From Corythucha ciliata (lineage: Eukaryota > Arthropoda > Insecta > Hemiptera > Tingidae), in NCBI GenBank assembly GCA_038030265.1, contig CM075939.1:9219253-9283252 (forward strand): 64,000 bases of DNA. Reading direction: 5' to 3'. A model generated the notes under the pieces. It searched no databases and was not told the origin of the DNA. It worked only from the letters and a program-made list of their open reading frames with translations. Every line of letters begins with the position of its first letter. Position 1 is the first letter of the stretch. The position numbers and the translations under genes are program-made. Of the stretch, positions 34,682-46,900 are shown one piece after another.

Positions 34682-35279
34682 CTGAAAATAAGTGAAATCG
34701 CGGTAATGAGAAAGTTAACCTAAGTCATAAGTTTCACGGGGTTAGGCGGCCGAATTTTCCCCCCCATAAACGGCCGTGTTAAACCCGAAAAATAGGAACA
34801 ACTTGCAATTGACTTTTGAAATAAATTATGCAGTTTTGGAAGATCGTACGCGCGTGGGGAATTTCCTAGAGATTTAAATGAGACCTTGAAATCCAGGATT
34901 GGTGCAGAAATACGGCGATAATTTACGTAACACTGAGTAGTTGACGTATGATAGGAGGGGGATCGAGGAAACACATGTACACCTTCCCTTTTTGTATGTT
35001 TCTGGAACGACATTACAACCTGGGCTCCCCCTCCGACCGATGGCCGGATTTCCAGGGCACCTGGAAAACTTCCCCAAAAATTTGAGGCCAAAAATTAGAG
35101 GATGAAGGTTAAACAATTCCTAAGATTTTCGGGCCCAAAACTCGGCAATGCTAGCCGTCATTTTTAACGTGAATACGTTTAACGGGAGTACAGGGAACAA
35201 TTCGGCAGAAGTGGCAAAATGGGTCTCACAGCGCGCGCGCCGCCTAGTGTTTTTTTTGCTGGGTGGGGGCTGGATACAA
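34682..35279. other. Upstream of BLOC1S5 exon 2; no exon identified
   Basis: This should hold intron sequence and perhaps the first exon of BLOC1S5, but no ORF here resembles the expected N-terminus. The 124-codon - strand ORF at 34720-35091 is not recognisable. A GC-repeat, GCGCGCGCGCC, lies near 35231. Confidence 0.4.
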
Positions 35280-36200
35280 AATGACGGTTTGCAATGGCAA
35301 AAATTCATGAAATTGGGATTCAAAGAAGCAAAATCCGAGGTATTGGTTATGAGAGAGCGAAAATCCTCAGTCAAATTTGGGTTCAAGCAGCCAAAATCAC
35401 GAAATTTGTTATTCCTATACTAGCTTTTCGCATCGGTCAAGCCGTGCGACTGTGGACTCCAGAAAGAGCCAAGCCCACGAAATTTTGCCATTGAAGTAAT
35501 CAAAATCTGTCAAATTGTGGTTGAAATTATCCAAATTCACGAAATTAGGTTTTGAAAGGAAATAAATCAGCAAAATTTGGAATTTATAGACCTGAATTGA
35601 CGAAATTCAGGTTTGAAACAAGCCAAATTCAAGATTTTAGATTTTTAATGGGCAAATTCATTTTCTGATCGGTCAAACCTGCGAAACTGATTTCCAGTTA
35701 GATCTAAAACCACGAAATTTTGTTCATAAACGCGAGAAAATCAGCGAAACTGGGTTCTAAATAACGAAAATCCGTAAAAATTTGGATTTGAAGGAGCCAA
35801 ATTTGAAACATGGAACGTTGAAATAGTTCTACGAAAAATCGATAGGGAAATTGTGGATTGAAAAAGCCAAAATCACGAATTTCGTTTTTTGGTCTTTTAA
35901 AAAAATAATTTGGGTTGTTGAATGAACCGAACCCTTTTGTTTGTTTCTAAAGGCGCTAAGTCTACTAGATTGAATTGTGAAAGAGTGAAAATCCGTAAAA
36001 TTGGTTTTTGCAAGAGTAAACCCTCGAAATTTGGTTTTTGAATGAGCAAAAGTCCGAAATTGGGATTTGATCGGGACGAATCCACCAAATTTGGTTTTGA
36101 ATGATTGAAAATCCGCGACATTGACGTTTGCAAGAGTCTAAATGTCGAAATTTTGTTTTTTAAAACGCTCATGATTGGTTTTAATCAGTCTGTGAGTCTA
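35280..36200. repeat. Family A degenerate ~30-bp tandem array (- orientation)
   Basis: The reverse-complement form of family A (CGAAATTTGGTTTTTGAA, AGCCAAAATCACGAAATT) recurs through the interval. The block GCGACTGTGGACTCCAGAAA at 35446-35465, followed by GAGCCAAG, mirrors 24.40-24.44 kb, showing that the two arrays derive from the same larger repeat in opposite orientation. Confidence 0.7.
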
Positions 36201-36779
36201 ATTTTCCGGTTCGTCGGTCCAATGTTCTTATTGGTTTTGGGCAGGGTCGTCGAGAGAAAATCCGGGCCTGGGAGGGCCTTCGAAGTCGGGCCCCTCAAAT
36301 AAACAGACGAAAACCTGAATGCATCCAGGTACGAACTATTATGGTTATTTTCATGCTATGTATACCTACGGCGTTGCGGTGTACTATACGGCTGGTGACA
36401 ACTACACACAATAATTATCATAAATTTGAGTTTGACAGCTAAGTTTTTCTAGTTTTCTGGGCAGAAAAGTTTCTGATATCCAGATCAAATCGAAATACAG
36501 TTTTCTCGTCAAACGGGGGTTCGATGCAAAGGGCAAGTGCTGCAACACGTTAATGTTAAGAGTACAAACGATGAATGTCGTTCACATTGTACAGAACGAT
36601 AAAACCCTTCAGCACTTATGACGTGATCAAGGCCGCAAGACGAGAACGTGGGATTGCTCATTTTTCCCTGATGAAAAAGATCGTCTATATCCTCGAAATA
36701 GGGGGGTAAAGTCTTCCCCTTTCAGGACCGCTTTTCGGTTTATTGAACCAACATCAGTGGTATCAGTGGTAGCCTCCAG
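36201..36779. other. No gene; hAT-like end fragment
   Basis: CAGGGTCGTCGAGAGAAAAT followed by CCGGGCCTGGGAGGGCC at about 36243-36280 looks like a transposon left terminus. I could not pair it with a right end. The remainder is unremarkable. Confidence 0.35.
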
Positions 36780-38640
36780 GAACCGCGAAATGGCGTTTTC
36801 TCAAATTTAGTCGCGAATCAGCACATTTTCATGGCCAAGAATTTTCGTCGAGCAGTTATCTTCAGAAACGCCTAGTTGGGGATTCTTCAATTCTAGCTGC
36901 GAATAGGGTGACCAAGCGTACTACTTTCCCCTGACATGTCCTACTTTTCAGACAGTCCGGGGACGTCCGGGCTCATTTTTCAGGTGTCCGGGAGAGGTCA
37001 GAATTGTCCTCTTTTCGTCCTACTTTTCGGTCTCAACATGTAACGTCTGTTCCCAACATCTTTCACGGTCAAGCTGAGGGCCTTAGCATCAGGCTCTTAC
37101 TCCATAATGTAGAAGATTCGACCGTATGATAATTTCGATTATCACTCGTTCTTGGCACTTTAAAATTCAAAGGTCAGTTTAACTTTGCCAACCCTATTTC
37201 GCAGATGTTTGTTCTTTCAAAACCAAATGTTGTGGACAGGGCTCCTATGAAACCTAATTTCGGGAACTTTGCGTCCTTCAAACCCCAATTTCTGGTAATA
37301 TTTGCCTGATCAACAATTAAATTCCGAGCCTTTAGAGTTTCGCGGGTTAATTGGCCAGTTCAAAAACAAAATTTGCAAATTTTGTTTAATCAAAACCCAA
37401 ATTTCGTCGTTATGGCCCCTACCCAAATTATGCGGACTTTCACTCTTTCAAAATATGATTACGCGGATTTGCTTCATTCAATCCAGTGAACAACTCTGAT
37501 GACTAATCTGATCAACGATTAGTCGTTGTTAACCTATGTTTTCAGGCGTCCTACTATAGTGCCATTACTTTCCATCGCAACCGTCCTACTTTTGTCATAC
37601 TTTTTCGTGTCAGAAGTCCTCGCAAACTACTTTGACATCTGGTCACTCTAGCTGCGAAATGGTCACATTTTAATTAATTTTGGCCGTGATCTAGCGCCTC
37701 TTGTAGTTTTCGGCTCCAGATTAGAGGTATAATTGTCACTATTTCAACCTTGGGATGGCACTCTTCCTCCATTTTGGTAGTGAATTATTGCTTTTTCGCA
37801 CTTTGAATTAGAAATGAACTATTTCTAACCTCGCGAAATGTATGTCTGCCCTCGGCTTCGCCTCGGGCTGTCCAATCCCCATCGGTTAGAAACGTTGCAC
37901 TTTCCTCCCTAGGTTCACAATATACTATTGCAGTAACTTTAAGTTTATCCACCTTCAACCATGAATTAGCGGTTTTTAACCATTTTAGTCGCGAATTAGT
38001 ACTTTTAATGCAATTTAGCAACAAATTCTCCCCTCTTTTCCCACACTTTTAGCAGAGAATTATATAACACTATTTTCTCCATGAATCATCAGCGCTTTTC
38101 CTTTATATTAGCCACGAATTGACGCGTTTTCTTAATATCTGCAGCGAAATAGCTATTTTTCCACATTGAGCATTGAACTAGCGCTTCTTATCAATTTTTG
38201 CCAAGGAGTTGTCCCGAAATACTCCAAATTAGGATTGCGTCAATTTTATTCGCGAATGTTCACAAATCAATCAAAATTAGCCTGAGATTAAACTCCTTTT
38301 TTAACTTTCATCCTCTGATTAGCGCTAACATTGTCACTTTTTCTCAATTGTGAGAATTCGCATTTTTTTTTCACATCATCGTTGAAATTTGAATTAACAA
38401 GATTCGAACGGATTTTTCTCAATTTAGGTACAAATTAGCGCTTTGTATTAATTTCAGCCGTCAATGATCCAATCGGCCATTATCTCAATGGATTTCGCGA
38501 ATTTTTGTCTCAATTTTAGCTGTGACTTCACGATGTTTCTCACTTGAATTTGCGCTATCTCTCAATAAGCGCTCAATATTAGCGCTTTTCTCAATAACAT
38601 CTGCGGTTTGAGCGTTGTTTTAGTGCATTTCATTCTGAAA
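36780..38640. repeat. Family B degenerate ~30-bp tandem array (+ orientation), interrupted
   Basis: Units resembling CTCAATTTTAGCCGCGAAT and TTAGCGCTTTT recur from about 36790 to 36903 and from 37650 to about 38640. The gap is an inserted hAT-type element. The units are strongly diverged; some keep only TTTCTCAATTT or GCGAATTAGCG. Confidence 0.7.
36904..37650. mobile_element. Small hAT-type element carrying family A repeats, 8-bp TSD
   Basis: The termini TAGGGTGACCA and TGGTCACTCTA are inverted, and the flanks are the identical octamer GCTGCGAA (36896-36903 and 37651-37658). The outer parts (TGTCCTACTTTTC, GTCCTACTTTTG) also mirror loosely. About 37185-37495 consists of family A units (CAAAACCAAATG, AACCCAAATTTCG). 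The element is 747 bp and non-coding. The target octamer is itself part of a family B unit, so the insertion went into a pre-existing array. A right end of the same type, TGGTCACCCTA, occurs at 42592-42602. Confidence 0.8.
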
Positions 38641-38766
38641 ATGCACTATTGGTCTCGTCGTGATGGTGGCAAACATGGGTCATGTCATGTTTTTTTCATG
38701 TTTCAGAACCTCTAGAACACGAATTCAGTGGTCTCCGGAATTTATATATATATATATCTACGTATA

Positions 38767-40201
38767 TACCGGGTGTTTGGTAAGTCGACGGCAATAATGC
38801 AGGGGGGTTTTCTAGGTCCAAAATGGACCAAAAAAGTCCATGTAAACATAGGTCCGATTTCCAACCGTTTTCGAGATAATCGCCATTTTAGTATTTTTAG
38901 CCATAACGTTAATTTTATTGGATTCAGCGCTTATAAGTCGAGAACAGTTCCACGTACATTAAATCTGAGGGCACTACCAAAAAAAGCAGACATTTTTCAA
39001 TGGGAATTGGTCCAGTTATCCCCGAAAGTAGTCGCACTTTTCCAGTAACCACTCAGATTGTGGAGATTTGTTCCGATTTTAGGCAGTTTAGCCATAACTT
39101 GAATGCATGATAGCGAATCTTGAAATGCCATCCAGGTTTGGCAAATTTCACAAAAACTCGCCTGGTTAGTGAGGATGAAAATACCAAACCCAGATCATCG
39201 CACCCCTTCGTAAAAGTTTGGAAAAATGAACACATTTCGAGCTAAAAGTGCTTTTTTGGGTGTTCTTTGCAATAGGCCTTTGTGAATAAATGAAAGTGAA
39301 AAATGGAATCAAGCACACTATTATTTCTCCTAAAATGATAATAAAGCTTCTCGTAGGTCAAATCGTGGTCAGCGGTGCTAAATAATAGCATTTCGTAGCG
39401 TCATATCCACATATCATAGCTTCTATCCAAATACTGGCGAAATTCGATCAATTAGGCGGGAGGGGGCACGATCATGTTAAGAATAAGGCTTCGACGAACA
39501 TCTTCCCCCAGATTATGCATTGAATGAGGCAAATTGTTCTGAATAAAGTTCAAATACACTACGGGAAGTTTTTATTTTGCATCGCTGACCTTGATTAAGT
39601 TCTAAAAGAAGTTTTATTTTCATTTTAAATAAGAAGTAGTTTGTTTAACTCAATTTGTTCCCCTTCATTTCCTCGCAAAGGCCTATTGCAAAGAACACCC
39701 AAACAAGCACTTTTCGCTGGAAATGTGTTCATTTCTTCAAGTTTTTATAAAGAGGTGCGATAATTTGAGTTTGGTACTTTGATCCTCACTAATGAGGCAA
39801 GTTTTTGTGAAATTTGCCAAACCTGGATGGCATTTCAAGATTCGTTATCATGCAATCAAGTTACGGCTAAACTGCCTAAAATCGGTACAAATCTCCACAA
39901 TCTGACTGGTTACTGGAAAAGTGCGACTACTTTCAGGGATATCTGGACCAATTCCCACTGAAAAATGTCTGCTCTTTTCGGTAGTGCCCTCAGATTTAAT
40001 GTACGTGTAACTGTTCTCGACTTATAAGCGCTGAATCCAATAAAATTAACGTTATGGCTAAAAATACTAAAATGTCGATTATCCCGAAAACGGTTGGAAA
40101 TCGGACCTATGTTTATATGGACTTTTTTGGTCCATTTTGGACCTAGAAAAACCCCCTGCATTATTGCCGTCGACTTACCAAACACCCTGTATTTCTTTAT
40201 A
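38767..40201. mobile_element. Large foldback element with TACAGGGTG-type ends (copy 2)
   Basis: Arms of about 535 bp (38767-39300 and 39665-40201) are near-perfect inverted copies, for example GGTAAGTCGACGGCAATAAT near 38779 against ATTATTGCCGTCGACTTACC near 40170. The left terminus reads TACCGGGTG and the right CACCCTGTA. The loop of about 365 nt is AT-rich. ORFs in the arms are similar on both strands because of the symmetry and show no transposase features. Confidence 0.88.
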
Positions 40202-40211
40202 TATTTATTTA

Positions 40212-40988
40212 TACAGGGTGGATCCGTATAAGTGTGACAAAAATTTTTGGGTAAAACTGCGTTAAAAGTGGAGTAAAATGGTACCTTCTGAAGTGTCCTA
40301 GTACGATCCGTTCCGGAGTTATGATTTTTTTTGTGTTTAAAAAAGTAACCAATGCTTGCTTCAAAAAATCCGCAATTTCTCGGCTTATATCGCACCAAAT
40401 CCAAAAAGTGATGCCATTTTCAGAAACTACAGAACATTTCCTTTAGGATAGAGGCCATTTTATTGCTTGAAATAATCGTCAACACCCAGAAATCTGGCAT
40501 TGTTTCCATAAATTTACGTGTCCTCTAAAATTTGTCCGTTTTACGAAAAGTCGCTGTACCCAAACAGCTTTCTCAACAGATTTTCGGTGTATCACAAAAA
40601 CTTCCCCGTCTTCTAAGCTTCCTTTTGGCGTGTTCACATTTCATGTTACCACTGACGTTTCTCACAAAAACGTCACGAGAATGCACAAAAACCGTGTTTT
40701 TACGAAACATGGGCCATTGTGAGAACAGGATATCAATAAAATGGCCTCTATCCCAAAGGAAATTTTCCGTAGTTTCTGAAAATGGCATCACTTTTTCGAT
40801 TTGGTGCGATGTAAGCCGAGAAATTGCGGATTTTTTGAAGCAAGCATGGGTTACTTTTTTAAACACACAAAAAAATCATAACACCGGAACGGATCGACCT
40901 AGGACACTTCCGAAGGTACCATTTTACTCCACTTTTAACGTAGTTTTACCCAAAAATTTTTGTCACACTTATACGGATCCACCCTGTA
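40212..40988. mobile_element. Foldback element with TACAGGGTG ends (copy 3)
   Basis: Starts TACAGGGTGGATCCGTATAA and ends TTATACGGATCCACCCTGTA. Arms of about 255 bp (to about 40468 and from about 40735) are inverted copies with few differences. The loop is about 265 nt. It begins only 10 bp after copy 2 ends. The two have different arm sequences and share only the terminal motif. Confidence 0.88.
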
Positions 40989-41020
40989 TATTTATATATG
41001 TATATCTTTATGGCCGTTTT

Positions 41021-41575
41021 CTTGTTAGCACGATAACTCTCGTAGAAGTTAATTCAGCGGAACGCGCTTTGGCACAAAAATCAGTAGTCATAAGACCCCG
41101 GTCGGTACTCCAATTGGGCCCAATCGGTCGTAGTGGAGGGGGGGGGGATAGGGCTTGAAATGGTCAAAAAATCACTACAAATCACCAGTTGAATCTAGAA
41201 GCGTCATATTCGGTACGTATACTCCATGATGGACTAGCCTTTGATTCCCATTTAAATTTTTTGAAAAAGTGAAGGTGGAGGAGGCGGTGCCCCCCCCCCG
41301 GAGTGGAAGTAAGTGTGTGGTCTTGTTAGCACGATAACTCTCGAAGAAATTAATTTATCGGAACGAGATTTGGCCCGGAAATTAGTAGTCATACGACCTC
41401 GGTTGGTATTGCATTTGGGCCAAATCGGTCGACTTGGAAGGGGGGGGGGGTAATATGGCTTGAAATGGTCGAAAAATCACTACAAATCACCAGTTGGTTC
41501 CAGAAGCATTATATTCGGTACGATGATTTCATTTTGAAGTAGCCTTTTATTCCCATTAAGTTCAGCTTAAACAAA
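41021..41575. repeat. Tandem duplication, period 301 bp
   Basis: TTGTTAGCACGATAACTCTC starts at 41022 and again at 41323. Both copies continue with a related order of motifs (GTAGTCATA, GACC.CGGT, GGGCC.AATCGGTCG, a G run, GGCTTGAAATGGTC, AAATCACTACAAATCACCAG, TATTCGGTACG). Divergence is about 15-20 % by eye. Confidence 0.75.
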
Positions 41576-43959
41576 CCCGGCATCAAACAGTACGAGGAAG
41601 GGTCAAACATTAACGAAACAAATCATGGTCTCAACATTATTACTTCTGGGACGGCTTAGGGTATCCGCGTACGAAATGAAATGCACTCTTTCCGACCGCC
41701 AGCTGCCGGAGCGAAATTTTTTTGTTTTTTTTCGATTTTAGCAGTGAATGACATTTTTTCCCCGCGAGTCAAACGTCTTACCTTAACCGGATACACAGAT
41801 GCGGTGCTTATTGCCAAGTAACGAGTAAAATACGTTTCAATTTTCAGTTGGTCGGTTTCTTGCAAATTGCTAGAAAGTCATATAGATATTTTGCTCGTTA
41901 CTTGGCAAGTATCCGCCAGTAAGTGTGTTCCCGGCTTTATCAAGTGTAACTGGCATGCGAGCAGCACGAGCTAATTGCGTTTAGTTAGTTAGTTCGTTGG
42001 TTAATTGCGTTCAGACGGTCGACCCGGGCCTTGATGTGTGTACTTGATAAATAAACAAAAAATTGAGAAATTGTGCCTCAAGCGAACTTTTTTGTCTCTT
42101 TCTATTATTTCATGATGAAATAATGTAGAACAATTTAATTATTTTTACAACATGATGCCGGGCACCCCTAAGAAGCCTGGGTCCGCGGGAGGAATCCTCC
42201 CATCCATCCCCCCTCTCGATGGCCAAGGTTGTGGGTAAATTTCAGAGTTTTGAGGCATGCCGGTGTGCAGGTGAGGTTCAACGGGTAAAATAACTGAAAT
42301 GTTCTCTAAGTGGACTTTGCGCTATGATACCCTCCTCCTGGGCTCGTCCTGACCTGGTAAAATCGAGTTAGGGAGGAAATCCAGCTCACCAAACTGATGA
42401 GGGCCACGCAAGAGCAAAACGGGGACTGGGGACTTGGCGGCTAAGCGCCGCAGCTTTATGTGAGGATGTTGTTGTGAGTTGAAAATACCAAAGAGGATAG
42501 TTTTTACCTCTCCCCGGGCAACTGAAAAATGAGCCAGGAAGTCCCCGGACGTTAAAAAAAAGTAGTACAAGTCCGGGGAAAGTAGGAGATCTGGTCACCC
42601 TAGGAAATTGAGGTGTCTGAGTCTGTGCTCATTGAGGAAGCATTCAGTTTTTTAGAGATGGTAGTCATGGGCGCGACCGAAGGGATTATCCCGGTGGTCT
42701 CAACACGGTTGATGTTAAACCTCTGGTGGTATGGAGGCTCCAGCGAGCCTTCCGTGCGACAATCCATCCAGGTTGGATTACCCTCTCAAGATATAGCTAG
42801 ATCATGGTATGGTCATCGACCGTGGCTAAGCAGTTAGAGGCTACGTGATAGGGCCAGTTCTGCTGCGTTTACCCAGACCGAAGATGGAGGGCCGGGCCTG
42901 GAAAGTCCTTGAATGTCTTAAGGAGCCTCGGCAGGTCTGGAAACTTTTCAGCAGAGCTATTTTATTGCTGACGTGCTCAGAATCGGTAGGATTGTATCAC
43001 ACCTGGTAGCCCCCTCCAATCGATGAGGCCCTTCGGCCCTACCGCCTGACTCTTACTGAACATTTTCATGCCTTGCCTTTTTCAAACAGTTAGTTGTCAA
43101 GTCGAAAATCGAACAGCAAGAAAAGAAATAATCGTTGAAAACTACAGGGACGGCGCGGATACTGCAAAGCAGTTCCAAGACGAATGTCCCGTGCCATGTA
43201 ACACATGGTGCACACAATTTTATGAAATCAGGAAAACATATAAATTTACCTTTAATTAACGCTGCTGACATCCTAATTTCACTGAAACCATCATGATTTC
43301 ATCGTGACACACGGCAAATTCTCTTGTCATACAGTGGGCGGGGTGGCAACTGGCAAGATAAGATTTAGTAACCTTTGCGTAACCATCCATAGAAAGGTTA
43401 GTTCGTCGTCTGAAAGTAAATTTCAAGGGGCTAGTTTTTTCTCTGCGGAAGCGTTGTTTTGTTATGTTTGAATGAATTTGATACATTTCCGAAGAATGAT
43501 TTACAGGTAATTATCGTTGAAAAAACGTTTTATTGCTGCTTAATCGATTTGGCACCAACCCCCCCTTCTTCAGTGACAGATGGACGATGCTGAACAGTAG
43601 TAGGGTGAGGATTCTTTTTAAGTAGGTGCGAGTGAGACAGAAAAAAACGTGAAGGAGTAAAGGAGAGTAGTGAACTGAGTGAAGTGACTACTTGACATCA
43701 TACCATCAAAACTATGCCAGTTGTCGCGAAAGGGAAGCGATGGTCGTCATCGTTCCAGAGGACCGATTTCTAATTCTAATGGGATTGAATCGCAGTCAAA
43801 CCAGTGGCCTCCTATAGCCCAAATCCTTTCCCTTCCTCCTGCTCTTGTGGTTCGAGGGAAAAAAAACCATTGCCGCGCCGGAGTTTTTTATTTTTATTCG
43901 TCGATTTTTGTAGTGTAACGTTTGCGGGTTGAAACTCTTTAAAAAAATATATCGACACA
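41576..43959. other. Intergenic, upstream of ASAP; no gene recognised
   Basis: Contains an unpaired hAT-type right end (TGGTCACCCTA, 42592-42602), a TTAG-repeat stretch near 41984-41992, and a C run near 43558-43565. ORFs such as 42613-42837 have no recognisable domain. The last few hundred bases should include the ASAP promoter and 5' UTR, but I cannot locate a core promoter element. Confidence 0.4.
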
Positions 43960-46900
43960 ATGCCGGGCTTGATATCCGTGAATGAGTTCGTCGACGAGAC
44001 TCGAGAGGACTACTCGTCCCCGACAACTTCAACTTTTGTGTCGCGTATGCCTCAGTGTCGTCAAACGATTTCCCACCTGGAAGAGGTACGTTGTTCTCAT
44101 TGCTCGAGGCAGTTTAGAAAAATATTGTAACATTTCTTGTCAACTAGACGCTGGATTTCGACCGGGATGGCCTATCCAAGATGCGTAAAGCCATCAAGGC
44201 TATACACAACTCCGGAAATTGTAAGTGACAAGTAATTTTATTGGTCGCTCTTTCAGTTTCTTCCCTATTTGTGATGTCAACAAGCTTATCACACCCACTT
44301 GTATGTACTTGTCGAGGATATTTTATTCCTTTTTGAGCGTTCCAACTTTGTCCCCTCAATTTCAATTTAAAACGCTTCCCCCCTGATAAGGGAGACCTTC
44401 GATTTCAATCTATCGTGTTACTACGCTGCGAGCTTTAATCAACGTCATTCCCGTTGATAATTTTTGTTTAAATGCTCATTTGTACGTATGAGTCATTTGT
44501 GTTTGAAGCGGAAGCATTGTCGTCATTGTTCTTGCACCTTTTGGTATCAAGGAAGGACAAACGTTGCACGCCGTTGCAACCTTTAAAAACTCTATTTCTT
44601 GTATGAGTAATTTAACGAGTATTTAACGTGCAAACCAGGCGCGCTACTCATAAGGCGTTAATTAGTTCAACTCGGCTGATTTCACGCTCTGGTTGATGTC
44701 CGCCTTTATCGAGTTCAAATGGTGAACGCGTTAAGAATATTTACCTTTCCGTTTGATAAATGTATCAACAGAGGGGTTTGTTACGTGAAAAAAATGTAAG
44801 GACAAAGCAGTCGCACATTTCAGTTAAATCGCTTTCATAAATGATTTCATTGTTTGATGATGGTGATGGGTAGAAAGAGAGAGTGAGTGTCCCCCCCCCC
44901 TATAATAAATTAAATTTTTGTCGTGTCAACGGGCATAAAACGCTCTTATAACGTTAAAGACAGCGCTATAAATGGAACATTGCAAGAGTACAGCTGAGTC
45001 ATATTACGAGATAAGAAGAGTCTTGATTTCCTCGATTAGTCCCCCCCCCCCCAAATAAAGTGAAAACAACAACATTCCTTTCTCATTTAATAGGGACTGT
45101 TGTATTGTCTGGTATCAAGCCAATGGAGTACTTGGTTGGATATAACGCCGGGGCAACCGCCCCTCCTGTTTTTCACCCCCCCTCCCCAAGACACTCACCC
45201 AAAGCTGTATGTTTTTGGCGTTTTTGGTAAAATTCTGTCAGTGGGAGAATTTCCCGATCGATACCCCCCAAAAAATGAAAATCTGAATCTAAAACAGTCG
45301 TGGATCTAGGGATGGGCTTAGTGGGCTTGAGACCCCTGGTCCTTCGGCGAAAGGGCGTCTACGTCTACACAAGGGGAGGTTGGACGCCGTCATGGCTGAA
45401 GTAGAGAAGATACGCTGATCCCTATAGTTCATGTAGCTCTTTAGGCGGCTGAAATTATTCAAATTGAGAAGGCGTTCTGAAGTGTTGTTCTTGGGGCAAG
45501 AAGGTTGGAAAAAGCGCTAATATTCATGGCTAAAATTGCGAAAAAACGCTCATTCGCTGTTTCTCGAAGCAAGTTCCTGGCCAAACTTGACCAAAAAAAA
45601 TTGCCGAATCGCGGAGTATTGAGGTAATATTTTACTGCCGAAATGCTGTTCTTGGTCCAAGCCCATGGCTAGAATTGAGGATAGTCGCTAATTCGAAAGT
45701 AAAAGCGAGAAAACGCTCTAGTTCACGTTTAAAATTGGAAGTAAGCGATGAATCGGGCTAAAATTAAGAAATATCGATAACTCGCCGGATAAAACGCTTC
45801 TCCACGACAAAAATTGGTAAAAGTAGCTAATTCCTGTAATATAATTAAGAAAAACACTAATTTGCGGCTGAAATTCTTGAGACTTAATGAAAATTCGCGG
45901 TTAAAATGTAGAAAAATTGCTAATTCACAGATGAAATTAGAAAACACGCTCATTAATGACCAAGAGTGAAAAAATTTAATTGGAAAAAAATTAGAAAAGT
46001 CGCTAATTCGCGGCTAAAATGGAGAAAAATCGCGAATTCTCGGCTAAAGTTGAGAAAAATCGCTAATTCACCGATATAATTGAGAAGCAGCGCTGAAGTG
46101 TGGGAAAATCGCTAATTCGCGGTGAAAATAGGGAAAACGCCCATTCACGGCTTCTGAAAGGTAACGTCGTGACTGAAAGTGAGCAAAATCGCTAACCTGC
46201 GGTCAGATGAGGAAGACCCGTTTATTCGTGGAATCAAATTCATAAGAAAGCGTTAATTCACAGCGAAAATTGAGGAAAAACTCTCACTCGTAGAAAATTG
46301 CTAATTCGCGTCCTAGAGTTAGGTGAAACGCTAATTCGCAGCTAAAATCAAGAAAAATTGTCAATTAAGAGTCAAATTGAGAACTTTGCTAAGGGTGCGC
46401 TTATCAATGCACTTAGTTCTCAGATAAAATTGGGATAAGTTATTCGAGGGATTCATTCCATGAGATTGTGAAGTGATTGATAATCCCACCCTAAATCACA
46501 GAAAATTGAAAAAACGGCACGTCGGGCATCGCAACTTCGTGGTTAAAATGAGGAAAAAACGGTAATTCGCGGATAAAATTATGGGAAATCGCTCATTAGC
46601 GGCTGAAATCAAGAAAATACAAATTCGCGGCAAAAATTGAGAAAAATCGTTAACTCGCGGCTAAAATGGAGACAAATCGCTAATTCGCGCTGAAGTGTGG
46701 AAAAACGCTATTTTTGCGGTTAAAATGGAGAAAACGCCAAATCGAGGCTTCTCAAGGCAACTTTATTGGGCGCTGGTGAAAGATTTGCCTGGGGGGCTCC
46801 AAATGTTCAAGGCCAGCACTAATTGTTATTCACTGTACTTTTTCTCCTACAGCCCTTTAATACGTGCGAGGGGGGGGGGACTGCTCATCAAGGGGAGCTT

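Noticed and set aside
34720..35091. First exon of BLOC1S5
   Set aside because: The 124-codon ORF has no similarity to the expected N-terminus and no donor in the right phase.
38728..40404. ORFs of 106 and 164 codons with nearly identical proteins on opposite strands
   Set aside because: They lie in the inverted arms of the foldback at 38767-40201, so the similarity comes from the palindrome. No domain or codon bias.
40532..41158. 208-codon + strand ORF
   Set aside because: It spans the loop and right arm of a foldback and runs into the 301-bp repeat; its antisense in the left arm gives a matching shadow ORF. No recognisable domain.
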